In this document: positions 50,014 to 58,154 of the stretch, one piece after another
Layout: each line of letters opens with the position of its first letter
How positions within the stretch are numbered: position 1 is the stretch's first letter
From: Castellaniella sp036379515
Lineage (GTDB): Bacteria > Pseudomonadota > Gammaproteobacteria > Burkholderiales > Burkholderiaceae_B
Length of the DNA: 64,000 nucleotides
Assembly (NCBI RefSeq): GCF_036379515.1
Contig: NZ_DASVGN010000011.1
Span: 62,001 to 126,000, forward strand
Direction: 5' to 3'
Program-made: the position numbers and the translations under genes
The notes under the pieces: model-generated
Database searches by the model: none
Seen by the model: only the letters and a program-made list of their open reading frames with translations
What the model was told of the DNA's origin: nothing

Positions 50014-51291
50014 TTAACTGAAGGAATTCGGTAGAAGAAACAGAATGACTGCGACTAGTGTCGGCACGGCCGCCGCCAGGAAAAGCTTGAGCGGCGCAAT
50101 CGTGCCATCTGAAAAGCAACCCTTCAGGATGGAAAACCCGGCAGGATTGGGCGCATTGGCGATCACGGTGAGCCCACCCCCCGTGACGGCGCCCGCGACC
50201 AGCATGTAGCGCCACAGCTCGCTGGTCCCATCGACCAGAGATCCCAGATAGGTCAGGGCGGCATTGTCGGTGATGGCCGTCAGTGCGGTAGCGCCAAAAT
50301 ACAGAACAACCGGCGACAGTTTCGCCAAAAGATCTTGCAGCCACCACTGCTGCAACCCCCCCAGCACCACCAGACCCGCCAGGAAGAACCCGACCATCAG
50401 CCCTTCACGCAGAAGCAGGGGCGATTGGTGTGACTTGTAGGCCTGTGTATAGCCAATGAACAGCACCAGCAGCCCCATGAAAATGTGGATGTGATGAGAC
50501 GCCAGCACCACTGCCAACAGAAACAGCACGTGCACCCCCATCACAACGGGGGAACACGGCGCCCGAGGCGAAGACTCATCGCGGGATTGTCCGATTTCGC
50601 CACTGAGCAGAAATGGCCGGCAGATGAGCGTCAGCACCAGGCTGTTGAAGACCACGGCCGACGCAGCGCGCCAGCCGAAATGCGTCGCCATGAAGGCGGT
50701 GCCCCAGCCAAAGGTCTGTGCAACCATCAGCACGGGCGGGGCCGCATAGGCCGTCAGCACCCCGCCGATGGAGACGTTGACGAACAGCACCCCCACGGTG
50801 AGGTATTTGAAACCGTCTTGCCCGGGACGGCTGAAGTAGGAATCGCGCAGCAGCAAAGCGGCCAAGGTCATCGCCGCCGGCTCGGTGATGAGGGATCCCG
50901 ACAGCGGCACGAGCGTCATGACCACGAAGAACCGGGCCAATGCCGTGGGGACCGGCAGCACACGGGCCACCCCATCGACCACCCCGCGCACTAGCTCGAT
51001 GATGGGTCGGCTGGCCGCCACGACCATGATGACGAAGACGAACGCGGGCTCGGTGAAATTACGGGTATCCAGATATTGAACAGCCTCCTGGATGCCCCCT
51101 GTGAGCCACATCCAGCCAAACAGCACACAGGCCCAGATGCCAAAGACCGCCTCCACCTCGGAGAGCATGTGCCAAAGGCCTGCGTGCGCACCGCCTCGGT
51201 TCGCCAGGCGCGCGAATACCGGCACGGAAAAGGTATGAATGATGGCAATGGCAAACAGAATCGTTGCCACGATCTCAACGTGACTGACCAT
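50014..51291 (-). CDS. Putative Na+/H+ antiporter family membrane protein
   Basis: Polytopic membrane protein of 425 residues with about eleven hydrophobic helices. Segments such as PLSGSLITEPAAMTLAALLLRD and FGATALTAITDNAALTYLGSL resemble the arsenite/NhaD-like ion-transporter superfamily, in which paired Asp/Asn/Thr motifs bind the ion. It matches the family usually labelled putative Na+/H+ antiporter (DUF1504-type). Ion specificity is not established. It is alone between fmdB and the GMC gene, 44 and 35 bases away. Confidence 0.72.
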   Translation of the reverse strand: MVSHVEIVATILFAIAIIHTFSVPVFARLANRGGAHAGLWHMLSEVEAVFGIWACVLFGWMWLTGGIQEAVQYLDTRNFTEPAFVFVIMVVAASRPIIELVRGVVDGVARVLPVPTALARFFVVMTLVPLSGSLITEPAAMTLAALLLRDSYFSRPGQDGFKYLTVGVLFVNVSIGGVLTAYAAPPVLMVAQTFGWGTAFMATHFGWRAASAVVFNSLVLTLICRPFLLSGEIGQSRDESSPRAPCSPVVMGVHVLFLLAVVLASHHIHIFMGLLVLFIGYTQAYKSHQSPLLLREGLMVGFFLAGLVVLGGLQQWWLQDLLAKLSPVVLYFGATALTAITDNAALTYLGSLVDGTSELWRYMLVAGAVTGGGLTVIANAPNPAGFSILKGCFSDGTIAPLKLFLAAAVPTLVAVILFLLPNSFS

Positions 51292-51326
51292 GGGATATCC
51301 GGAAAAGCAGGGGTATCAGGCAGGGC

Positions 51327-52940
51327 TCAAGCTTGCCCAAGAATCATGCGAGCGCCTTTTTCGGCGATCATGATGGTTGGCCCATTGGTGTTGCCCGAGG
51401 TGATGCGCGGCATGATGGAGGCATCGACCACCCGCAGCCCTTCAAGCCCATGGACTTTCAGCTCTGGTGTGACAACCGCCAACGGATCAATTCCCATTTT
51501 ACAGGTTCCGACCGGATGGAAGATCGTGGTGCCAATCTGCCCCGCTGCTGCTTCCAGATCCGCCTGCGTCTGGACTGCCTCGCCTGGCAAATATTCTTGC
51601 GGCTGGTAGCGGGCCATGGCGGGCTGCGCCATGATGCGCCGGGTCAGGCGCAACGCGTCGGCCGCCACGGCCCGATCTTCAGGAGTCTGCAGATAATTGC
51701 AGAGGATGTCCGGGTGGTCCGAAGCATTGGGCGAAGTCACTCGGACATAGCCTCGGCTCGTGGGCTGGAGATTGCAGGGTGCTGCCGTCATGGCCGGAAA
51801 GGTGTGCAGCGGGTCACCGAATTTGTCCAGCGACAGCGGTTGTACATGGAATTCGACATTGGGCCGTGGGCGTGCGTCGTCGGAGCGCGCGAACGCCCCC
51901 AACTGAGACGGTGCCATCGAAAGCGGCCCGCTCTTGTTCACCAGATACTGCATCCCCATCCATGCCTTGCCCCACAGGGAATTGGTCAAAGTGTTGAGCG
52001 TACGGGCGCCTTGCAACTTGAAGATCATGCGCAGCTGCAGGTGATCCTGCAGATTTTCACCAACCCCGGGGAGATCAAGCACCAGCGGAATGCCCAGCTG
52101 GCGCAGCCGTTCGGCAGGGCCGACCCCCGAGACCTGAAGCAACTGCGGCGAACCGATAGAGCCCGCCGCCAAAATGAGTTCGGACTTGGCGCGCGCATGC
52201 ACGCGCTGCCCCTGATGGACAAACGCCAGGCCTGTCGCGCGCCGGCCTGAAAATTCGATGCGTTCGACCTGCGCACCCGTCATCACCTTGAGATTGGCGC
52301 GCCCCATGACGGGGTGCAGAAAGGCCTGGGCAGCACTCCAGCGCACACCTCGGCGCTGAGTGACCTCAAAATAATTGCAGCCGAAGTTGTCTCCCCGATT
52401 GAAGTCGGGCGTCTGAGGAATGCCTGCCTGCCCGGCAGCATCGCGAAACGCGTCGAGCACGTCCCAGCTCAGTCGTTGCGATTCGACCCGCAACCCCCCC
52501 GAGCCCCCATGAAATTCGCTTTCGCCCAGGTGATGATTTTCGCAGGCCTTGAACACAGGCAGCACATCCTGCCATGTCCACCCCGCGCAGCCTTCAGCCG
52601 CCCAACGGTCGTAGTCGGCCGCCTGCCCACGCAGATACAGCATGCCATTGATGGACGACGAGCCCCCCAGGACACGGCCTCGCGGATAGCCCAGGGTACG
52701 GTAGTTGAGTCCGGGATCGGGCTGCGTGTGGTAGCACCAATCCGTGCGCGGATTGCCGATGCAGTACAGATACCCTACGGGAATGTGAATCCAGCGCCAG
52801 TCATCCAGACCGCCCGCCTCCAGCAGCAGAACCCTATGTGACTGCGACAGACGATTGGCCAGCAGACACCCTGCCGACCCTGCACCCACAATGACGTAAT
52901 CGAATTCCAGGACGGATTCGTCCCGTGACTGCTCAGCCAT
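51327..52940 (-). CDS. GMC family FAD-dependent oxidoreductase (alcohol/choline dehydrogenase-like)
   Basis: Flavoprotein of 537 residues. The Rossmann FAD motif is DYVIVGAGSAGCLLANRLS. GMC signature 1 lies in YPRGRVLGGSSSINGMLYLRG and signature 2 in LILAAGSIGSPQLLQVSGVGP. The catalytic His is in HPVGTCKMG, with a second His/Asn in ITSGNTNGPTIMI. Choline, aliphatic alcohol (AlkJ-like) or polyethylene-glycol substrates are all known for this group. No betaine genes are near, so choline is not favoured. Confidence 0.88.
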   Translation of the reverse strand: MAEQSRDESVLEFDYVIVGAGSAGCLLANRLSQSHRVLLLEAGGLDDWRWIHIPVGYLYCIGNPRTDWCYHTQPDPGLNYRTLGYPRGRVLGGSSSINGMLYLRGQAADYDRWAAEGCAGWTWQDVLPVFKACENHHLGESEFHGGSGGLRVESQRLSWDVLDAFRDAAGQAGIPQTPDFNRGDNFGCNYFEVTQRRGVRWSAAQAFLHPVMGRANLKVMTGAQVERIEFSGRRATGLAFVHQGQRVHARAKSELILAAGSIGSPQLLQVSGVGPAERLRQLGIPLVLDLPGVGENLQDHLQLRMIFKLQGARTLNTLTNSLWGKAWMGMQYLVNKSGPLSMAPSQLGAFARSDDARPRPNVEFHVQPLSLDKFGDPLHTFPAMTAAPCNLQPTSRGYVRVTSPNASDHPDILCNYLQTPEDRAVAADALRLTRRIMAQPAMARYQPQEYLPGEAVQTQADLEAAAGQIGTTIFHPVGTCKMGIDPLAVVTPELKVHGLEGLRVVDASIMPRITSGNTNGPTIMIAEKGARMILGQA

Positions 52941-53051
52941 GCCGTCTCCTCGTGCGCAGCCGCAGCGCCAGTCAGCGTGCGCCTGTTTTTTGTTGGCTGT
53001 CAGTCTAGTCTCAATCGATCACACGCGCCAAGGGCGCCCGCAGGCGCTGTG

Positions 53052-53993
53052 CTACAGCACCGTCCCCGCCAGCGCGGCAACGATCATGAGCACGCCCACC
53101 TGCATATTGGCGCGAAACAGGCGCAGACCCCGTTCGGGCTTGTGGACGTCGAACACGCTGAGTTGCCAGGCAAAATGTCCTGCGATCACGGCCATGACGA
53201 GGAAATACCCCTCACCCAGGCCCATCCCGGCGCCAGCCGCCACCCACAGCACCAGCGTGGCGGCGTACATGGCGCCAATCCAGCGCTTGCCCTGCTCGCC
53301 AAAACGCATGGCCACCGATTTCAGGCCCAGCTTCAGGTCATCGCGCAAGTCGATGTAAGCGTAGATGCCGTCATAGCCGATCTGCCACAGCACAGTACCC
53401 AACCACATGGCCACGGCCGTCCACGGCACCAGATTGCGCGTGTCGGACCACGCCATGAGCATGCCCCAGTTGAAGGCCGCCCCCAGGACAGCCTGAGGCC
53501 AGTAGGTAAAGCGCTTGCAGAGCGGATAGATCACCACCAGCGGCACTAGCGCCAGCGCCAGCCAGCGACTGTAGGCATTGATGGCAAAGAGCAGGCTTGC
53601 GCTCACCAGCAACTGTGCGATGACGAACCAGATGGCCGCGCGCAACGTCAACTGGCCGCTGGTCAGCGGACGAAAACGCGTACGCTCGACCTGGCGGTCG
53701 AAATTGCGGTCGAACATATCGTTGAAGGTGCAGCCTACGCCCCGCATCAGAAGCGCACCTAACGAGAAGATGAAGAGCCGCCATAATGTGGGCCAGCCAC
53801 CCGCTGCCTGAACCAAGGCGGCCAGCGCGGGCAGCAACGTGAGCCAAGTGCCGACGGGCCTGTCGAGACGACACAGGCGCGCGTAGGGCCCCCAGGACGG
53901 AGGCAGCCAGCGCGCCACCCAGTCGTCGGGGTGCATGTCCGACAAATCGGGCGTGGCGGGTGACGGCGGGGTCTGCGGGTTGCTCATGCGCAC
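53052..53993 (-). CDS. ubiA: 4-hydroxybenzoate octaprenyltransferase
   Basis: Inner-membrane prenyltransferase of 313 residues for ubiquinone synthesis. The first Asp-rich motif is NDMFDRNFD (NDxxDxxxD), the second DLRDDLKLGLKS. Eight or nine hydrophobic helices are visible. A hydrophilic N-terminal stretch of about 30 residues precedes the first helix. ATGs at 53993 and 53987 are both possible. The gene lies 19 bases upstream of the aminotransferase start on the opposite side of that gene's stop, with no chorismate lyase (ubiC) nearby. Confidence 0.92.
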   Translation of the reverse strand: MRMSNPQTPPSPATPDLSDMHPDDWVARWLPPSWGPYARLCRLDRPVGTWLTLLPALAALVQAAGGWPTLWRLFIFSLGALLMRGVGCTFNDMFDRNFDRQVERTRFRPLTSGQLTLRAAIWFVIAQLLVSASLLFAINAYSRWLALALVPLVVIYPLCKRFTYWPQAVLGAAFNWGMLMAWSDTRNLVPWTAVAMWLGTVLWQIGYDGIYAYIDLRDDLKLGLKSVAMRFGEQGKRWIGAMYAATLVLWVAAGAGMGLGEGYFLVMAVIAGHFAWQLSVFDVHKPERGLRLFRANMQVGVLMIVAALAGTVL

Positions 53994-54012
53994 GCCGAGC
54001 CGATCCGAGGAA

Positions 54013-55215
54013 TCAGCGGGCCGGCCCGATCAGTTCGCCCAGCACCTGGACGCCCGCACGAATGCGGGCCTCGGGCACCGTGACGAAGCTCAGGCGCAAA
54101 GTATTGGTGGGCGCTTTGACGCCGGCATAGAACGGCGCACCCGGCACGAATGCCACGTTGCGGGCAATGGCGGCTTGCAGCAACTGCGTAGTATCTATGC
54201 CCTCACGCAAGGTGACCCAGATGAACATGCCGCCCTCCGGGTGCGTCCAGCGCGCATCGGTCGGGAAATATGCCTTCAGCGCCTCGAGCATGTAGCCGCA
54301 CTGACGCTGATACAAGGCCCGGACCTTGGGCAGGTGGGTTTCCAGAAAACCGTTGCGCACCGCTTCGTACACGGCCATTTGTGTGACCATGGCCGTGTGC
54401 AAGTCGGTGGCCTGCTTGATCTGGACCAGCTTGGAGATGACCTCGCGCGGTGCGACCACATAGCCCAGGCGCAGGCCCGGCGCCAGCACCTTGGAAAAAG
54501 TACCGAGCCGGATGACCGAGGCGCCCACGGCCCGCCCGAGCTTGAGCAGGCTGGGTTGTGGATCGCCGGCGTACCGCAATTCGCCATAGGGGTCGTCTTC
54601 GATGATGGGCAGTCCCAGATCGGCGCAGCGCTCGACCAGAGCCTGACGGCGCGGGCGATCCAGCGTGAGTCCGGTCGGATTCTGAAAATTGGGGAGCACG
54701 TAAATGAAGCGTGCATCGCGAGTCAGGTCATCGGTGAGCGCTTCCGGGACGAGGCCGCGTTCGTCGGTAGGCACCGCCTGAAACTGTGGCTCGAACAGGG
54801 AAAACGACTGCAGGGCGCCCAGATAGCTGGGGGCTTCGACCAGAACGCGTGAACCAGGATCGATGAACAGTTTGCCCAACATGTCCAATGCTTGCTGGGA
54901 CCCGGAGACGATGAGGACTTCGTCGGTATCGACCGTCATGCCTTCGCGCGACATTTGGGCAGCGACCCATTCACGCAAGGGGGTATAGCCTTCGGTGCGA
55001 CCGTACTGCAGCGCGGATGCCCACTGATTGTCGAGCACCTTGTCAAATGCGGCACGCAGTTCTGGCACGGGGAAGCCTTCAGGGGAAGGCAGGCCACCGG
55101 CAAAGGAGGTGACTTCAGGGCGTTCGGTGATTTTGAGGATTTCGCGGATGGCGGAACTGGTGAGCTGGGTGGCGCGCTTGGAGAAGACAGTGTGGGTGGC
55201 GGTGGACATGTCCAT
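54013..55215 (-). CDS. PLP-dependent aminotransferase (class I/II, LysN/2-aminoadipate-like)
   Basis: Fold-type I aminotransferase of 400 residues. The family opening is SAIREILKITERPEVTSFAGGLPSPEGFP. The PLP-lysine is in GTFSKVLAPGLRLGYV. VLPNFQNPTGLTLDRPRR and DDPYGELRY carry PLP-contact residues. It has no MocR-type DNA-binding domain. The closest functional groups are 2-aminoadipate and aromatic/branched-chain transaminases; the substrate is not resolved. Confidence 0.87.
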   Translation of the reverse strand: MDMSTATHTVFSKRATQLTSSAIREILKITERPEVTSFAGGLPSPEGFPVPELRAAFDKVLDNQWASALQYGRTEGYTPLREWVAAQMSREGMTVDTDEVLIVSGSQQALDMLGKLFIDPGSRVLVEAPSYLGALQSFSLFEPQFQAVPTDERGLVPEALTDDLTRDARFIYVLPNFQNPTGLTLDRPRRQALVERCADLGLPIIEDDPYGELRYAGDPQPSLLKLGRAVGASVIRLGTFSKVLAPGLRLGYVVAPREVISKLVQIKQATDLHTAMVTQMAVYEAVRNGFLETHLPKVRALYQRQCGYMLEALKAYFPTDARWTHPEGGMFIWVTLREGIDTTQLLQAAIARNVAFVPGAPFYAGVKAPTNTLRLSFVTVPEARIRAGVQVLGELIGPAR

Positions 55216-55295
55216 GATGAATTCCGTAGTGGGTCCGCGCCAAGATCTGATCAGAATGAAGACGAATCAGCCCAAGTTTGCGGGCGAGCAAATGA

Positions 55296-55322
55296 CTTTA
55301 ATGAATATTGAAGATATTAAAG
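55296..55322. promoter_or_regulatory. A/T-rich dyad upstream of the aminotransferase gene
   Basis: CTTTAAT-N13-ATTAAAG, perfect 7-bp arms, in a strikingly A/T-rich pocket 80-107 bases upstream of the aminotransferase ATG. It is a plausible promoter/operator for that gene; the regulator is unknown. Confidence 0.4.
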
Positions 55323-55364
55323 CACGCAGAGGCCCAGTGGTTCCAAACGCGGGGGCCTGAACAT

Positions 55365-55402
55365 ACGGTTCTTGGCATGGCATAGGGTTCTTGACACGGC
55401 CG
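55365..55402. repeat. Imperfect 19-bp tandem repeat
   Basis: Two adjacent units share GGTTCTTG (55367-55374 and 55386-55393) with a period of 19 bases and about two-thirds identity overall. The second unit runs into the left arm of the long inverted repeat. Confidence 0.5.
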
Positions 55403-55468
55403 TGGGGCAGAGGGTCCTCGGCGCTCAGGGGGGAAACTTCGCGCGCGAGGACCCTCTGCCCCACGGCC
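55398..55468. repeat. Long perfect inverted repeat downstream of cphA
   Basis: Arms at 55398-55420 and 55446-55468 are perfectly complementary over 23 bp. GCGC at 55421-55424 and 55441-55444 can extend the stem by 4 bp across one bulged G, leaving a 16-base loop. It begins 44 bases after the cphA stop on the minus strand. No U-tract follows on either strand. It could be a cphA terminator or 3'-end stabiliser, a mobile repeat (REP/MITE-like), or a protein site. Confidence 0.85.
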
Positions 55469-55512
55469 TGCAACATTGTCAGCCCTCTTTTTCCAGGGTC
55501 TGTCAGGTCTGC

Positions 55513-58092
55513 TTATGCAGGCACGGCCGCACTTGCGCGCTTGCCGATGTGGTCCAGGGCCAGTTCGACCTGATCGATCAGCACCAGGCACAAGTCGCCG
55601 GGCTGCAGCGCGTCGAGCGCGGTGTCGATGGCAAGCAGTTCGCCGTGGATTTCCTCCGTATGCCGGGTGCGCTGGGCGGAACGCAGGCCATCACGCAACA
55701 AGGTGAGCACTTCGCCGTCGGCACGACCGCGCTGGCATTGGTCCTGATAGAGCACGGCGGAATCAAAGACGTCGCCCAGGATTTCGGTCTGGCGGCGAAT
55801 GTCCTGATCGCGCCGGTCGCCGGCGCCGCTGATGACAACGCTGCGACGCTTGGCCGGCATGGCCTGGACGGCTTCGACCAAAGCCTGGATGGCGTCGGGA
55901 TTATGGCCATAATCGGCGATGACGGTGGCGCCGCGGAAATTGAAGACGTTGAAGCGCCCGGGAACGGTGCCCGCGTCGTTGACGAAGGACGCCAGGCCGC
56001 GCTGGATCTGTACCCAGTCGATCCCAAGCGCCCAGGCGGCGGCCGTGGCGGCCAGTGCATTTTCGACCTGGAAGGGAATGCTGCCTTGCTGGGTGAGCGG
56101 CACGGCAGAGAGCTGGATGCGGGTTTCCATGCCGTCTTGCGCGAACACCATGTCGCCCTGATCGACGAAGGCTACGCGCCCGCCTTGCGCACGATGGGTC
56201 TCGATCACGGGATGGCGGGCGTCACGGGCAAAGAACGTGACCTGACCAGGACAACTGGCGGCCATGCCGGCCACGTACGGGTCCTGCGCATTGAGCACGG
56301 CCATGCCGCCGGGGCGGACGTTTTCAACGATCACGCGCTTGACGGCCGTCAGTTCATCCACCGTCGTGATGTAGTTCATGCCCAGATGGTCGCCAATCCC
56401 GATATTGGTGACCACGGCCACGTCGCACCGATCGAACCCCAGGCCTTCGCGCAGAATTCCGCCGCGTGCGGTTTCGAATACGCCCACGTCCACGTCGGGG
56501 TGAAGCAACACGCTGCGGGCACTGCGCGGGCCGCTGCAGTCGCCCGTGTCGATGCGCCGCTCGCCAATGTAGACGCCGTCCGAATTGGTCATACCCACGC
56601 ACACTCCCGGACGGGAGCACAAGTGTGCAATCAGTCGAACGGTAGTGGTCTTGCCATTGGTTCCCGTCACGGCTGCCACTGGAATCCGGCCATCTTCCCC
56701 CGCCGCGAACAAGGTGTTGATGATCGCCCCGCCCACGTCGCGTCCTTTTCCAAAGGAGGGATGCAGGTGCATGCGCAATCCTGGCGCAGCGTTGACTTCG
56801 ACGATGCAGCCGGTCTCGGGCGTGAGGGGCTGGAAGACGTCCCTGCTCACGAGGTCGATGCCGCAGATGTCCAGGCCGACCATGCGAGCCGCAATCACGG
56901 CACTGGCGGCCAGATCGGGGTGCACGTGATCCGTCACGTCGGTGGCCGATCCGCCAGTGCTCAGATTGGCGTTGTTGCGCAACACCACGCACACGCCCGG
57001 TGCGGGAATGGAGGTAGGGACATAGCCCTGGGTCGCCATGGTGTTGAGCGCGATCTCGTCGAGACGAATGCGCGTCAGCGCGGTCCCATGACCTTCACCT
57101 CGTTGGGGGTCCTGGTTGATCTGATCTACCAGTTGGGCAATGGTGCTGCGGCCGTCGCCGACAACTTGCGGCGGATCGCGGCGCGCAGCGGCGACCAACT
57201 GGTCACCGACTACCAACAGGCGATAATCATGTCCCGGAAAATAGCGCTCGACGATGACGCCACCGCTGTAGTCGTTGGCGACAGCATAGGCCGCCAGCAC
57301 CTGCTCGCGTCCCTGCACGTTGACGGCCACACCCTTGCCTTGATTGCCGTCGATCGGCTTGAGCACCACGGGACCACCGATTTCCTGCGCGGCGGCCCAG
57401 GCGTCTTCCGCATCCTTCACGGTACGCCCGCGCGGCACGGAAACCCCGGCAGACCCCAGCAAAGCCTTGGTTAGAGATTTGTCCTGCGCAATAGCCTCGG
57501 CAATGGCGCCACTCGCATCGGTCTCGGCCGCCTGGATGCGCCGCTGATGACGCCCCCAGCCAAACTGCACCAGACTGTTTTCGTTCAAGCGCCGGTAGGG
57601 GATTCCTCGGCGCTGCGCGGCCTGCACGATGGACCCGGTGCTGGGCCCCAAACGCACGTCTTCGTAAAGATCGCGCAGCTTGAAGAGGGCATCGGCCAGA
57701 TCGAAAGGCGCATCATCCAAGGTGGACCGGCACAGAGACAGGGCCAGATCAAAGGCAAGACGCCCCACGGCCTCTTCCGCGTATTCGACCACGACGCGGT
57801 ACACCCCGGCATCGTGCGTCACAGCAGCTCGGCAAAAGGACACGGGACAACCCGCTTGCGACTGCAGCCGCAAGGCCGCGAAAGCCAGGATGTAGGCCAG
57901 GGAATTGCTCTCGACCTGCCCAGCGGACCTGGGGATGTCGATGTCTGGAAAACGGGCCCGCAACCGCGTCTCGAAGGCATCCATGTCGCCCAATGTACGT
58001 TCGCTCTTCACGCACGTGACGACGGCCTCGATGGCTGTTTGTCGGCACCACAGATTGGGGCCCCGCAGGGCCCGGACTCGGGAGACTTCCAT
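55513..58092 (-). CDS. cphA: Cyanophycin synthetase
   Basis: Enzyme of 859 residues that polymerises Asp and Arg into cyanophycin (multi-L-arginyl-poly-L-aspartate), a nitrogen reserve. It has the CphA N-terminal domain (about 1-160), an ATP-grasp domain that adds Asp (about 200-460; VVLKPIDGNQGKGV, VEVNAAPGLRMHLHPS) and a Mur-ligase-like domain that adds Arg (from about 470). The latter's P-loop GTNGKTTT (477-484) is intact, followed by ETARGGILREGLGF and YGHNPDAI. The gap to the upstream cphA' stop is 62 bases, so both are probably in one operon. Confidence 0.95.
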   Translation of the reverse strand: MEVSRVRALRGPNLWCRQTAIEAVVTCVKSERTLGDMDAFETRLRARFPDIDIPRSAGQVESNSLAYILAFAALRLQSQAGCPVSFCRAAVTHDAGVYRVVVEYAEEAVGRLAFDLALSLCRSTLDDAPFDLADALFKLRDLYEDVRLGPSTGSIVQAAQRRGIPYRRLNENSLVQFGWGRHQRRIQAAETDASGAIAEAIAQDKSLTKALLGSAGVSVPRGRTVKDAEDAWAAAQEIGGPVVLKPIDGNQGKGVAVNVQGREQVLAAYAVANDYSGGVIVERYFPGHDYRLLVVGDQLVAAARRDPPQVVGDGRSTIAQLVDQINQDPQRGEGHGTALTRIRLDEIALNTMATQGYVPTSIPAPGVCVVLRNNANLSTGGSATDVTDHVHPDLAASAVIAARMVGLDICGIDLVSRDVFQPLTPETGCIVEVNAAPGLRMHLHPSFGKGRDVGGAIINTLFAAGEDGRIPVAAVTGTNGKTTTVRLIAHLCSRPGVCVGMTNSDGVYIGERRIDTGDCSGPRSARSVLLHPDVDVGVFETARGGILREGLGFDRCDVAVVTNIGIGDHLGMNYITTVDELTAVKRVIVENVRPGGMAVLNAQDPYVAGMAASCPGQVTFFARDARHPVIETHRAQGGRVAFVDQGDMVFAQDGMETRIQLSAVPLTQQGSIPFQVENALAATAAAWALGIDWVQIQRGLASFVNDAGTVPGRFNVFNFRGATVIADYGHNPDAIQALVEAVQAMPAKRRSVVISGAGDRRDQDIRRQTEILGDVFDSAVLYQDQCQRGRADGEVLTLLRDGLRSAQRTRHTEEIHGELLAIDTALDALQPGDLCLVLIDQVELALDHIGKRASAAVPA

Positions 58093-58154
58093 GTCAGCAA
58101 TGTCCTTGGAGAAGACGGTCGTTCAGCGGCTGTTCGCCAGAATGAATCAGAGTT

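Larger units (their letters stand above)
55216..55512. other. Intergenic region between cphA and the aminotransferase
   Basis: About 297 bases without a convincing gene. It contains an A/T-rich dyad (55296-55322), a 19-bp imperfect tandem repeat (55365-55402) and a long perfect inverted repeat (55398-55468), each listed separately. Confidence 0.6.

Noticed and set aside
55372..57474. A 700-codon open frame on the plus strand through cphA
   Set aside because: It lies antisense to clear CphA domains, contains no recognisable motif, and such long frames are expected opposite GC-rich genes.
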